A DNA stretch of 64,000 nt from Roseivirga sp. (GTDB lineage Bacteria; Bacteroidota; Bacteroidia; Cytophagales; Cyclobacteriaceae). A model generated the notes under the pieces. That model was not told where the DNA came from. It saw only the letters and a list, made by a program, of their open reading frames with translations, and ran no database searches. The stretch spans positions 1 to 64,000 of the forward strand of contig JAJCYM010000054.1 in the NCBI GenBank assembly GCA_029262895.1. The letters are read 5' to 3'. Made by a program: the position numbers and the translations under genes. This document shows positions 45,620 to 54,366 of the stretch, in pieces (the stretch's first letter is position 1; each line of letters starts with the position of its first letter).

Positions 45620-45801
45620 TTCTAGCTTTTTACCAACCGTTTTATCACAAAATACTTTTGACATCAATGCTGTCGTTAGTTTCGAAACTCTGGCCGAGGC
45701 AAGCACAGTTGTGTTAATCACTGTTAGTGCATATACATTACTCTCTATAGTTTGGTTGGTAAGGGTTGGCCCAATACCTTTGCGCCCAGATTTTATTAAT
45801 C

Positions 45802-46185
45802 ATGACCCAGTCTTCAAGATTCCTCAAGACAATTCTAATGCTGCTCCTATTCACCATCGCTATTGGCGGTTGCGGAAACAGGCTGGACGTAGGAGACTTT
45901 GATACGTCACGTTGGAAAGACGACTTGAACGGGTGCAAGGGAGATCGTGCGGAAATGACAGAGGCCTTAAACGAGCTTAAACCAAAACTGCTTGGACTCT
46001 ATCAAAAGGCCATTTTGAAAGTGCTCGGGCAGCCTGAAGAACAGGAGCTCTACAAGCGCAGTCAGAATTACTATATCTACTATATTGACAAAGGCCCAAA
46101 GTGTGATTCCAGTACCGAAGGCGCTCGCAGATTAGAGGTTAGATTCACTGCATTAGGAATAGCCAACGAGGTAAATATTCGATGA
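45802..46185 (+). CDS. Small lipoprotein of unknown function
   Basis: The 127-residue protein starts at ATG 45802 with a lipoprotein signal (TILMLLLFTIAIGGC), so the mature protein is anchored by a cysteine. The rest is charged and soluble (DTSRWKDDLNGCKGDRAEMTEAL), with KVLGQPEEQELYKRSQNYY resembling small Bacteroidota lipoproteins that begin a BamE/SmpA-like fold. That likeness is weak. A longer in-frame start at 45766 would bury the signal and is rejected. Confidence 0.7.
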   Translation: MTQSSRFLKTILMLLLFTIAIGGCGNRLDVGDFDTSRWKDDLNGCKGDRAEMTEALNELKPKLLGLYQKAILKVLGQPEEQELYKRSQNYYIYYIDKGPKCDSSTEGARRLEVRFTALGIANEVNIR

Positions 46186-46461
46186 TTGAATAACCATCTT
46201 GCCTAAATAATATATGGCAAATCGATTGTTTTAATGAAGAATATTTCTCCAAAGGAATTTTGATGGGTATAAAATTTTCTCTTCCTCAATTTTTTACTAT
46301 ATTGATCTGTCGATTCAGGTGAACAAACTGAAGAGATGTTGACCATTTTTGAACCCTATTTATTAGATCATTAGTAGTCAATACATTAGTAAAATTAGCT
46401 TAGGTTAGTTTTAGTTTTATAGGTAGTTTAGATGAAGGTTGGTCCCTCCTCAGATCGACCT

Positions 46462-47292
46462 TCAATCTTTTTTAAGCACTTCGTAATCTGAGACGGTTAC
46501 CAGTCCGGCTTTGTAAAGTCCACCGACAATTTTCTTAAAATTCTTTTTGCTCATACCTAGCAATGACTTGATTTCTTCCGGGTCGCTTTTGTCACCAATA
46601 GCCAACACACCACCGTTTTCTATAATCTTGTCCATCACAATCTGAGACATATCCGTCACCGCAGCGTAACCTTGCTGCTGAAGTGACACATCTATCTTAC
46701 CATCTTCACGAAGTTTCTTTATATAGCCAATCCTCTTTTCACCTGGGGTTAAATCCTGGAAGATCTCGTTCTCATATAAAAGTCCCTCGTGGGTCTCATT
46801 AATAATCGCTTTAAACCCTAAATCCGTTTTTTCCCAAATCATTAGGTTCACCTTATCACCAACTTCAATCTCCAAGGGCTCTTTGCTCAGAAAAGGTGAA
46901 ATCTTCGAAACGCCAATCATACGATCGGTTTTATGATCAAGCAATATTTTCACGATGGCCTTCTCACTTTCGACCAATCTTCTCCCCTGTTCTTTAAAAG
47001 GAACCAGTAAATCCTTTTCGAGCCCCATGTCCAGAAAAGCCCCAAAGTTTGAAACGGATTTGACTTCCAGAGCTACCATATCTCCCACCTCCCCTAAGGG
47101 TTGCAAGGTGGTGGCCACCGGCCTATCTTCAGAGTCGGTATAAACAAAAACATCAATCTCGTCATCGATCTTACTGCCAATTGGTATATATTTATTAGGC
47201 AAAAGTACCTCCTCCTTACCATCAGTGAGATAAAGGCCGAATTCGACAACTCTGCCAATCTTCAATTTCTGGGTTTTACCAATCTGTAACAT
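46462..47292 (-). CDS. CvfB-like S1 RNA-binding protein
   Basis: The 276-residue protein has the arrangement of CvfB: two or three S1-type OB folds (KIGRVVEFGLYLTDGKEEVLLPNKYIP; LEVKSVSNFGAFLDMGLEKDLLVPFKEQ) followed by a C-terminal winged-helix-like part (LGMSKKNFKKIVGGLYKAGLV). CvfB proteins bind RNA and influence virulence factors in some Firmicutes. Here a general RNA-related role is likely. It is divergent from the gene at 47346, with 53 bp between them. An inverted repeat with GAAGGT/ACCTTC arms spans its stop codon. The gap 46186-46461 shows nothing else. Confidence 0.85.
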   Translation of the reverse strand: MLQIGKTQKLKIGRVVEFGLYLTDGKEEVLLPNKYIPIGSKIDDEIDVFVYTDSEDRPVATTLQPLGEVGDMVALEVKSVSNFGAFLDMGLEKDLLVPFKEQGRRLVESEKAIVKILLDHKTDRMIGVSKISPFLSKEPLEIEVGDKVNLMIWEKTDLGFKAIINETHEGLLYENEIFQDLTPGEKRIGYIKKLREDGKIDVSLQQQGYAAVTDMSQIVMDKIIENGGVLAIGDKSDPEEIKSLLGMSKKNFKKIVGGLYKAGLVTVSDYEVLKKD

Positions 47293-47345
47293 TGTTTTAA
47301 AATCAATTAGGGCTGCCCCGCGTAGTTCGAAACAAAGTTAGAACA

Positions 47346-48443
47346 ATGCCAATCGGATTAAATCATTTTATAAAATATCTCTTTCGCACACTCTGCATTC
47401 TCTGCTTTTCAACTTTAAGCAGTCTTGCCTTAGGGCAACGGACTAAACCTTACCTGGCATCTGAATCCTTTAACCCCGCACCGCGGGGTGATTCAAGAGT
47501 TCGGCTGGCTTTTTACAATGTCGAAAACCTGTTCGATTATTTCGATGATTCAATCACCATGGATGAAGCCTATACGCCCTTTGGAGACCAACACTGGACT
47601 AAATCCAGATACGAGGATAAGCTCAATAAAATCGCCAAAACACTTTTGGCAATCGGTGGTTGGGAGCCCCCAACCCTTGTTGGGCTTTGTGAAATTGAAA
47701 ACCGTTATGTACTGGAAAGCCTCTCCAAATTCACCCAGCTTAAAGCCATAGGTTATGAGATTATTCATCAAGACTCTGAAGACAGAAGAGGGATAGATGT
47801 AGCAGCGCTCTACCGGCCCGACAAGTTTGAATTGCTTGACTATGAATATTACCCCATTCGTTTTCCTTTCGACCCTGACAGCCGCACCAGGGACATTTTG
47901 CATGTTGTCGGCAAACTTCCCAATCAGGATACGCTACACTATTTTGTCAATCATTGGCCATCGAAATTTGGTGGGGCCTTTGAAACCGAAGCGAAGCGAT
48001 TTTTTGCTGCTCAGTTGCTCAGATCCAAAGTAGACTCTCTCTATGTTTTGAACCCAAATAGCAACGTAATCATAACAGGTGATTTCAATGATGAACCTGA
48101 AGAGGAAAGTTTGCTTGAAGGCTTGAGAATTAATACTAGTCGAGAAGACCTAAAAAGCACGGACCTTATCAACCTCATGTATGACCTGCGTTACCTGAGC
48201 GGAACGCATAGTTTTCAAAATAAATGGAGTATTCTTGATCAATTTATTGTTTCACCTAATCTCATGGAGAAACAGGCTAACACAACCATCCTCCAACCCA
48301 ACGGAGTGATTTTTGATATGGAATGGTTGCTAATGAAAGGAGCTACGGGTGCCTATCGACCATTTCGAACTTATCAAGGACCAAAATATATAGGTGGCTA
48401 TAGTGATCATCTCGCCATTTACATGGATCTGATATTAAAGTAG
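47346..48443 (+). CDS. Secreted endonuclease/exonuclease/phosphatase-family protein
   Basis: The 365-residue protein has a signal-like N-terminus (LFRTLCILCFSTLSSLALGQ) and the EEP catalytic set in order: FYNVENLFD, GLCEIEN, VNHWPSKFGG, VIITGDFND and GGYSDHLAIYMDL. It should be a metal-dependent phosphodiesterase or nuclease acting in the periplasm or outside. The substrate may be nucleic acid or phospholipid. It is transcribed on the plus strand, divergent from the CvfB-like gene. Confidence 0.9.
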   Translation: MPIGLNHFIKYLFRTLCILCFSTLSSLALGQRTKPYLASESFNPAPRGDSRVRLAFYNVENLFDYFDDSITMDEAYTPFGDQHWTKSRYEDKLNKIAKTLLAIGGWEPPTLVGLCEIENRYVLESLSKFTQLKAIGYEIIHQDSEDRRGIDVAALYRPDKFELLDYEYYPIRFPFDPDSRTRDILHVVGKLPNQDTLHYFVNHWPSKFGGAFETEAKRFFAAQLLRSKVDSLYVLNPNSNVIITGDFNDEPEEESLLEGLRINTSREDLKSTDLINLMYDLRYLSGTHSFQNKWSILDQFIVSPNLMEKQANTTILQPNGVIFDMEWLLMKGATGAYRPFRTYQGPKYIGGYSDHLAIYMDLILK

Positions 48444-48465
48444 AGTGATTTTATTAGATTTCGAT

Positions 48466-48594
48466 ATGACAAGAGAAAGGAAACTTCTTTGTCGCTGGAT
48501 TGTTGAAGCCAGCCCGCTCATACAACGTTTTACGGTTTCGATGCATCTTACAGTAAGAACATCAGGTAATACCCATAAAAATCATTTTTTGTAG
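48466..48594 (+). pseudogene. Relic of a duplicated gene start
   Basis: A 42-codon frame begins MTRERKLLCRWIVEA. The gene ten bases downstream begins MRREKKPIGRWIGEA. R3, E4, K6, R10, W11, I12, E14 and A15 coincide, with the same spacing from the start codon. After that the short frame diverges and stops at 48592-48594. It looks like the remains of a tandem copy. Confidence 0.5.
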
Positions 48595-48603
48595 TTTAGA
48601 AAC

Positions 48604-49317
48604 ATGAGAAGAGAAAAGAAACCCATTGGACGTTGGATCGGTGAAGCAGTTCTCATCTTCCTAAGTGTTTATGGTGCCTTCTATTTTGAAGATATCAGAA
48701 AAGACATAAGTGAGCGCGATATATATATCCGACATCTTAAAGACTTCAAGCTGGACTTGGAGCAAAACCAGGGCAAGTTCAACTTTGAGCTGAGCAATAC
48801 ATATGGCGCTTCTTCAGGACAGGGCTATATACTGGGTAACATAAAGAAATACGACTTCCTGGACTCTTTGATGGCAATACCCACGAGGGCCAGTGCAGAC
48901 ACCTTGATGGCGCTTATTAAAGAGGAGGAAATCTTTGGGGTAACACCCTGGATTTTTCAATCACCACAGTATGAAACGCTTAACAGGGATTACTATTCTT
49001 CTATAAAAAACGATACCCTCAGGTCCCGTATACAGATGCACCGCAGGAACAATGAAAGCAGGATGAATGCAAAAAGAAGTATTAATGCCTATGTGAGCAA
49101 GTTTGAGGACATAGAAGATCAATTGAACCTTAAGGTCAAAGGAACTCCGGCTAACCGTGCCGTTTTGTTTAGCAATAAAAGCATCAATACCATCTGGCGA
49201 ATTGGTGATGGCTATGAAACACTTAAAGGCATGACTGAAAATGCCAGGACAAACGATAGCCTTCTGATTATTCAGATAGACCACGAGCTGAGGCTTTGGG
49301 GAGTATCTGATAACTAA
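48604..49317 (+). CDS. DUF6090-like membrane-anchored protein
   Basis: The 237-residue protein has one N-terminal membrane span inside IGRWIGEAVLIFLSVYGAFYF, and a soluble helical remainder rich in charged residues (ERDIYIRHLKDFKLDLEQNQ). This resembles the DUF6090 and related families of Bacteroidota, small single-span proteins of unknown function often found in tandem. A relic of a related start lies directly upstream (48466-48594). Its last four bases overlap the cutC stop on the other strand. Confidence 0.65.
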   Translation: MRREKKPIGRWIGEAVLIFLSVYGAFYFEDIRKDISERDIYIRHLKDFKLDLEQNQGKFNFELSNTYGASSGQGYILGNIKKYDFLDSLMAIPTRASADTLMALIKEEEIFGVTPWIFQSPQYETLNRDYYSSIKNDTLRSRIQMHRRNNESRMNAKRSINAYVSKFEDIEDQLNLKVKGTPANRAVLFSNKSINTIWRIGDGYETLKGMTENARTNDSLLIIQIDHELRLWGVSDN

Positions 49318-49976
49318 CTAAAAAACTTCTTCATTTGCCTGATCATTTCAAGATTAGAATGGTCATCATTGATTTCCCTGGCTGATGAATGAAATTCTTC
49401 AGCATCTGTTTCAATAAGCTGCTTTATATTCTCAGGCCTTATACCACCTCCTGGCATGATCTTAATATCATTTCCAGCTTCTTTAATCAGTTGAGTTAAA
49501 ACGCCAACACCTTCAATGGCGTTTGACGCTTGCCCAGAGGTCAAAATTCGATTGACACCCATAAAGGAAAGGGCTTTTGCCGTTGCAATTGGATCAGGCA
49601 CTTGGTCAAAAGCACGATGAAAGGTAACATCCAATCCATCTGCCGCTTGAATAAGCATTGTCATACTTCCTATGTCCACCGTATTATCTTCATGCAGCAC
49701 GCCAATAACCACACCCTGGCAGCCAGCTTCCTTGCAGAATTCAATATCCCTTATCATGGTCTCCATCTCTGTGGATGAATAGACAAAGTCACCTGCTTTC
49801 GGCCTGACTAGTACATGAATCGGTATTTGAATCAGTTGGCGTGTCTCAAGAATCATTTCTCTGGTAGGTGTCAATCCGTCCATCTCCAGATCGGTGCAGA
49901 GCTCGACTCTATCCGCACCTCCCTCCTGGGCATTTATTGCTGATTGAACTGAACTTGCACAAATTTCAAGAATCAT
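49314..49976 (-). CDS. cutC: CutC family TIM-barrel protein
   Basis: The 220-residue protein has the CutC signature EICASSVQSAINAQEGGADRVELC at the start, VLVRPKAGDFVYS, GVVIGVLHEDNTVDIG, and HRAFDQVPDP. The family was linked to copper homeostasis in Escherichia coli, although that role is disputed. In this context no copper gene is nearby. It is convergent with the gene at 48604 (4-bp overlap) and divergent from hbd. Confidence 0.95.
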   Translation of the reverse strand: MILEICASSVQSAINAQEGGADRVELCTDLEMDGLTPTREMILETRQLIQIPIHVLVRPKAGDFVYSSTEMETMIRDIEFCKEAGCQGVVIGVLHEDNTVDIGSMTMLIQAADGLDVTFHRAFDQVPDPIATAKALSFMGVNRILTSGQASNAIEGVGVLTQLIKEAGNDIKIMPGGGIRPENIKQLIETDAEEFHSSAREINDDHSNLEMIRQMKKFFS

Positions 49977-50030
49977 GGTTTAAACAAGTTCAATTCTAGG
50001 GATCAAAGCAAATTTTCAAAGGCAAGCTTC

Positions 50031-50038
50031 TATATTTG
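50031..50038 (+). promoter_or_regulatory. Putative -7 element of hbd
   Basis: TATATTTG fits TAnnTTTG exactly, 37 bases before the start codon. No clear -33 TTG was found. Confidence 0.5.
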
Positions 50039-50075
50039 CACAAAAGATATTTCAGATAAATAATAAGAATTCGTA

Positions 50076-50966
50076 ATGGAGAATATTTCAGTGATTGGTT
50101 CTGGTACTATGGGCAATGGCATTGCTCATGTGTTTGCTCAAAGTGGCTTCAAAGTAAGTCTGGTTGACATTTCACAAGCCGCTTTGGACAAGGCTATGGC
50201 CACAATTGAGAAGAACCTGGACAGAATGCTGGCCAAAGAGAGAATCGATGAAGCCACTAAAGCCTCCACCCTCTCCAATATCAGCACTCACACGGATATG
50301 AAGGAAGGTGTAGCCAATGCTGACCTTGTGGTTGAAGCAGCAACTGAAAATGTAGATGTTAAACTGAAAATCTTTCAAGATCTGGATAGTTTCACCAAGG
50401 CTGATTGCATTTTAGGGTCGAACACCTCCTCTATTCCAATCACTAAAATTGGCGCTGTAACCCAAAGACCTGATAAGGTAATAGGAATGCACTTCATGAA
50501 CCCTGTGCCCGTGATGAAGTTAGTTGAGGTTATCCGAGGCTATTCTACTTCCGATGAGGTCACCAATTTGATCATGGAGACCTCTAAAAAACTCGGCAAG
50601 GTTCCCGTGGAAGTCAATGACTACCCTGGCTTCGTGGCCAACCGCATTCTAATGCCAATGATCAATGAGGCTATAATCACGCTCTTTGAAGGCGTAGCTG
50701 GTGTTGAAGAAATCGATACGGTGATGAAATTGGGGATGGCACATCCAATGGGGCCGTTGCAGCTTGCCGATTTTATCGGTTTAGATATATGCCTTTCTAT
50801 TATGCATGTATTGCACGATGGCTTTGGTAACCCAAAATACGCCCCATGCCCTTTACTCGTCAATATGGTAACGGCCGGTCATCTGGGGGTTAAATCTGGC
50901 TCTGGTTTTTACTCCTGGGGCCATGGCACCAAAGATTTGATTGTGGCTGATCAGTTTAAGAAGTAG
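50076..50966 (+). CDS. hbd: 3-hydroxybutyryl-CoA dehydrogenase
   Basis: The 296-residue protein has the NAD motif GSGTMGNGIAHVFAQSG (8-24), the substrate motif GMHFMNPVPVMKLVE with the catalytic histidine, and DYPGFVANRILMPM at the start of the C-terminal domain. The single-domain length and GPLQLADFIGLD fit short-chain 3-hydroxyacyl-CoA dehydrogenases, which interconvert acetoacetyl-CoA and 3-hydroxybutyryl-CoA. It stands alone. A palindrome follows at 50980-51007. Confidence 0.95.
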   Translation: MENISVIGSGTMGNGIAHVFAQSGFKVSLVDISQAALDKAMATIEKNLDRMLAKERIDEATKASTLSNISTHTDMKEGVANADLVVEAATENVDVKLKIFQDLDSFTKADCILGSNTSSIPITKIGAVTQRPDKVIGMHFMNPVPVMKLVEVIRGYSTSDEVTNLIMETSKKLGKVPVEVNDYPGFVANRILMPMINEAIITLFEGVAGVEEIDTVMKLGMAHPMGPLQLADFIGLDICLSIMHVLHDGFGNPKYAPCPLLVNMVTAGHLGVKSGSGFYSWGHGTKDLIVADQFKK

Positions 50967-50979
50967 AATTCCCTCGTGC

Positions 50980-51007
50980 CAGGACTCCCCGTCCGGGAGT
51001 ACCTGGT
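50980..51007. repeat. REP-like palindrome after hbd
   Basis: CCAGG...CCTGG and ACTCCC...GGGAGT form a hairpin with one bulge around CGTCC. There is no T tract, so it looks more like a REP-type element than a terminator. Confidence 0.5.
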
Positions 51008-51132
51008 CTTTGAAGGATACATTATTACCTAAACATATATACTCTCCTATTTTCTTTCTTGCCCTTGTCAAGGCTTGTACAAAACACAACTCATCCTATG
51101 CTTCAAAGACGGCCAGGAGGCTGTGCGTTGTA

Positions 51133-51717
51133 CTACCAAATTTCCTGCACTGGATTACCAACAGGAATGTCAATTAACTTATCCCAGACACGGTAAGGCG
51201 CCTTCCTCTTAAGGACCGTCAAATGAAATACTCTAAAATTATTAGTATAAGGTTTACCCTCATATTCACGCAAGGCATTTAAATACTGCATTGACGATAC
51301 GGTCTTGCCGATGGCCATATGAGGCAAAAACCCATTACGTAAAAAAGAGAGGGACACCAGCTGTTTAAACAGTTGGACCCTCAATTCGTGATATAAATGA
51401 ATGATTGGTTGCTTGTCTAAAATATCGATAAAGAAAGTGTTGTTGGAAGGGAAAAATCCAAAGCCATTTAAGAACACTTCAAACTCTTTACAGTTCTTCA
51501 TAGCCTCACAGATGCCATAAATTAACTTATCCTCCCTGTCTTCAGTCTGAAAAAAGGACATTAGCGAAATATGAGCGGATGAATTTTGTCCTGGATAAGA
51601 ACCGTGTTCCTTAAAAAACCTTCGTTTAATATCACTCACTTCAAACTTAACCTCATCTGAAGGTTGAATCATTACAAAATATTCGCAGAGTGGAGAGGTG
51701 GAGAAGAATTCTTTCAT
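51133..51717 (-). CDS. 2'-5' RNA ligase / 2H phosphoesterase-family protein
   Basis: The 194-residue protein has the first 2H motif AHIS (H49-x-S51) and a second motif PHMAIGK (H133-x-A135), where the usual serine or threonine is an alanine. Such proteins open cyclic phosphates or join RNA 2'-5' ends. With one degenerate motif the activity may be altered. It is a single gene on the minus strand, preceded by a perfect 23-bp palindrome at 51740-51762. Confidence 0.8.
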   Translation of the reverse strand: MKEFFSTSPLCEYFVMIQPSDEVKFEVSDIKRRFFKEHGSYPGQNSSAHISLMSFFQTEDREDKLIYGICEAMKNCKEFEVFLNGFGFFPSNNTFFIDILDKQPIIHLYHELRVQLFKQLVSLSFLRNGFLPHMAIGKTVSSMQYLNALREYEGKPYTNNFRVFHLTVLKRKAPYRVWDKLIDIPVGNPVQEIW

Positions 51718-51739
51718 AGTGTTTGGTTCAGAGATTCAA

Positions 51740-51762
51740 ATATACTAATATTATTAGTATAT
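51740..51762. promoter_or_regulatory. Perfect palindrome, possible operator
   Basis: ATATACTAATA, T, TATTAGTATAT gives two exact 11-bp arms, 23 bases upstream of the 2'-5' RNA ligase-like start. Its size and symmetry suit a dimeric repressor site. Half of it (ATTATTAGTATA) recurs inside the gene near 51238. Confidence 0.5.
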
Positions 51763-52013
51763 CAAACTACTATTTTTAGAATTTATAAAATCGATCACTA
51801 ACCAAATCGATTCGAAAAATTTGTCTCCCTCCCACTTCTTATGCAACGTTCTGGCGACTTCAACATCTTCAACGTAGTATGAATTTGACAACCATAATCG
51901 CTTTTATTTCTTTGTCAAATGAGAATTGCACAATCAGGCTGGACCTACCTTAAAACCGCTTTAGTTCTATCCTGTTCCTAATTAAATACAATTGGCCGGA
52001 TTTTATAAAGGCA

Positions 52014-52040
52014 ATGAATCCAGGAGTGAGCTGGATTCAT
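52014..52040 (-). terminator. Hairpin in the gap before the DUF4097-like gene
   Basis: ATGAATCCAG and CTGGATTCAT are exact 10-bp arms around GAGTGAG, followed on the minus strand by a T-rich stretch. It lies 85-111 bp after the stop at 52125 and may end that operon. The rest of the gap 51763-52124 shows no gene. Confidence 0.5.
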
Positions 52041-52124
52041 GCAAATATTACTTGAGCGGATCTCATAACCTGGGCCTAATGGCGATGGTCGCTAGGTGAT
52101 TTAATGAAACAGAATTGATTTATT

Positions 52125-52940
52125 TTAATTCTTTTTAGAGGCATCCAACACCGCCACTGAACCCTTGAACTGGCGCAGGTATATTGGTACCCCTCCTCCG
52201 TTAATAGCCCGATAAAAATTATCCTCACCTTCAACTCCCATTGGAAAAGACTTAGGGTTCAAGGCTTGTAATCGAAAATCTGATCTCACTTTTTCGAAAT
52301 TGAAAACCATTTTGAACCGAAGAGATACCTTATCGTCCTGATTAAGATAGAGTTTTAGATTACCATAATTACAGATTACAATATTAGGATAACTTCCTGG
52401 AAGTTCACTGAAAGCCAATTCAACATCACCATCATTGGTAGACAATAACGGTGAGCCTTTTAGATTTTCTACACTAATATCACCCTTGAAAGTTTCGGCA
52501 TCAAGGTCGCCCTCTAGGTTAGTGACCTTAATGTCTGCATTAAACGTGTCAATTACGACATCACCTTTAATATCATTTACTTCAAAGTAAGAGGCCATGC
52601 TACCATCAAGCTTCAATGAGGTATTCAAGGGAACCTTAATCTTATATTGAAGATTCCTGGTGTCTGTTAAACCATGACTCAGGACAATCCTATTGTCATT
52701 TTCAGAGTACTGGATGGGCGGATTCTTCATTCTGGATCTTCCGTTTGACCTGTACAATTCAACCAAAATATTCTCTCCATCATAACCAGAAACTATAGCC
52801 CCTGTAAACATATGAGATGTTTCAAGTATAAGCGGACTACCCGGGTTCTCTGGAATTATTTCAAATACTGCATTCGATTGACCGTTGGCGAAGGCTCCTG
52901 CTAAGTAGACTAGAGCCATTAATAAAGTGACCTTTTTCAT
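52125..52940 (-). CDS. Secreted DUF4097-like beta-strand repeat protein
   Basis: The 271-residue protein has a signal peptide (LLMALVYLAGAFANGQ) and a right-handed repeat of short beta-strands, DVVIDTFNADIKVTNLEGDLDAE then GDISVENLKGSPLLSTNDGD, typical of DUF4097/putative auto-transporter adhesin head domains. It is the last gene of a sigma / anti-sigma / effector operon; its ATG overlaps the upstream stop by 4 bp (ATGA). Such proteins are exported, but their role is unknown. Confidence 0.78.
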   Translation of the reverse strand: MKKVTLLMALVYLAGAFANGQSNAVFEIIPENPGSPLILETSHMFTGAIVSGYDGENILVELYRSNGRSRMKNPPIQYSENDNRIVLSHGLTDTRNLQYKIKVPLNTSLKLDGSMASYFEVNDIKGDVVIDTFNADIKVTNLEGDLDAETFKGDISVENLKGSPLLSTNDGDVELAFSELPGSYPNIVICNYGNLKLYLNQDDKVSLRFKMVFNFEKVRSDFRLQALNPKSFPMGVEGEDNFYRAINGGGVPIYLRQFKGSVAVLDASKKN

Positions 52941-53713
52941 ATAATTGTTGCTGTGTTGTTTTGAATAATTTTTCTGATTTCTTTCTTAAGCATTGAGCTT
53001 GCCTTTGTGCTGCTGAGTAATTCCTCCAACTGTGCATTAAGTTCCAGATCGTTCAATCCATAAATCATGTGCAGTAATTCTATTTGAATTGAAAAATACT
53101 CCTGATTTAACAAGGATGCTATTAGCGTGGATTGAACTGAATCAGCATTTCTATGCAAGCTGATAAATTCCAGTGCGACACTTCTGACCACAGGGCTTTG
53201 GTCCTCATTAAGTGTTCTTAAAGCTTTTTGCAACAACTCATCTGTGACTTCAGGGATTTCACTCGCCATTACCAGCGCCTGAATTCGTTGGTGAGATGAT
53301 TGCCCCTGAAGCATTACGCTTATCGTGGTCTCCTGTAAACTCACAATTTGTGCTTTTAGTGAGGACACCTCATCGGTTAAACTACTTTTTATATTAACAC
53401 CATAGCCAATGAAGAAAGAAACTGCGATCAGTAATATGGTAGCTGCAATACGATACCAGCCTGAAGCGTAGAATTTGGGTTGAAATCTTGGTCCTATACC
53501 CAGACTATCAATGGCATTTTGCACAATATCACCTGGTTCCTCAGCACCCGAGATACCGTAATGCTGAAACTCCGCTTTAAACTGCTCCAGTTCCTTGGGT
53601 ATATCATTGGACTGAAAAAACTCGATTAAAGTTCTCTCCTCCTCCAATGAGGTCTTGCCTTCCAGGTACTTATCCAAAAGGACCTTAATGCTGTTGGGTG
53701 ATATCTTTTTCAT
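52937..53713 (-). CDS. Probable anti-sigma factor with periplasmic HEAT-like domain
   Basis: The 258-residue protein has a short N-terminal cytoplasmic domain (about 1-85) that is helical and acidic, as in anti-sigma factors (LLDKYLEGKTSLEEERTLIEFF). One membrane span follows (about 88-108), then a coiled coil and HEAT-like helical repeats (SPVVRSVALEFISLHRNADS, LNQEYFSIQIELLHMIYGL). It overlaps the sigma gene by 29 bp and the DUF4097-like gene by 4 bp. It should hold the sigma factor at the membrane. The HEAT-like periplasmic part is unusual. Confidence 0.72.
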   Translation of the reverse strand: MKKISPNSIKVLLDKYLEGKTSLEEERTLIEFFQSNDIPKELEQFKAEFQHYGISGAEEPGDIVQNAIDSLGIGPRFQPKFYASGWYRIAATILLIAVSFFIGYGVNIKSSLTDEVSSLKAQIVSLQETTISVMLQGQSSHQRIQALVMASEIPEVTDELLQKALRTLNEDQSPVVRSVALEFISLHRNADSVQSTLIASLLNQEYFSIQIELLHMIYGLNDLELNAQLEELLSSTKASSMLKKEIRKIIQNNTATII

Positions 53714-54185
53714 ATTGTTCCCTTATTTTCTTTCTTGCTCTTGACAGGGTTACTTCCACTGTATTAACCTTCTCATTCATCAGGTCCGCTATCTTCTGCA
53801 TTGAGTATCCTTCAGTCATTCTGAAATGAACCATCATTTTCTGTTTATCGGGAAGTTCATTGATAATGGCTTTGACCCTCTTCAATTTGCTGTCTTGGTT
53901 GAAGTCATTTTCCGAACCATCTGCGTACAACCCAAAACCCTCCTGTATGGGCAGGAAATTATTTCTGGCCCTAATCAGGTCAATACATTGATTTTTAATA
54001 ACTGTATATAAAACCCGTTCCAGATTCTCATATTTCTTAAGCTGATCTCTCTTTAACCAGAGCTTAAGAATGGTTTCTGAAGTTGCATCTTCTGCATCCT
54101 GTCGGTTCTCTAGTATTCTCAAGGCCGCACGAAACATCATGCCTTTTTTTGAGATTACCTCTTGCTTAAAAAATGAATCACTCAT
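53685..54185 (-). CDS. ECF RNA polymerase sigma factor
   Basis: The 166-residue protein has sigma region 2 (RAALRILENRQDAEDATSETILKLW) and region 4 (LPDKQKMMVHFRMTEGYSMQKIADLM, followed by VEVTLSRARKKIREQ). Its size is right for an extracytoplasmic function factor. It is co-transcribed with the anti-sigma gene and the exported DUF4097-like gene, a common arrangement in Bacteroidota. The inducing signal is unknown. Confidence 0.9.
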   Translation of the reverse strand: MSDSFFKQEVISKKGMMFRAALRILENRQDAEDATSETILKLWLKRDQLKKYENLERVLYTVIKNQCIDLIRARNNFLPIQEGFGLYADGSENDFNQDSKLKRVKAIINELPDKQKMMVHFRMTEGYSMQKIADLMNEKVNTVEVTLSRARKKIREQYEKDITQQH

Positions 54186-54366
54186 ATTAAAACCTGCACC
54201 CCTAAAACGGGTGAGTATTCAAAAACCTGACAGGGTGAATATAAATTTAATCAATCTACCAACTTGCAGCTCCCTCTTTGGCTAAGACAAGCAAGTGTGG
54301 TGAAGGCTCGGGTTTGCAACAAGAGCAGCATTCAACTAACTTCGAATACGTACAAAATACATTGAG

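Noticed and set aside
50853..51089. Minus-strand frame spanning the end of hbd and the palindrome
   Set aside because: It overlaps hbd and reads through the REP-like palindrome; no recognisable domain.
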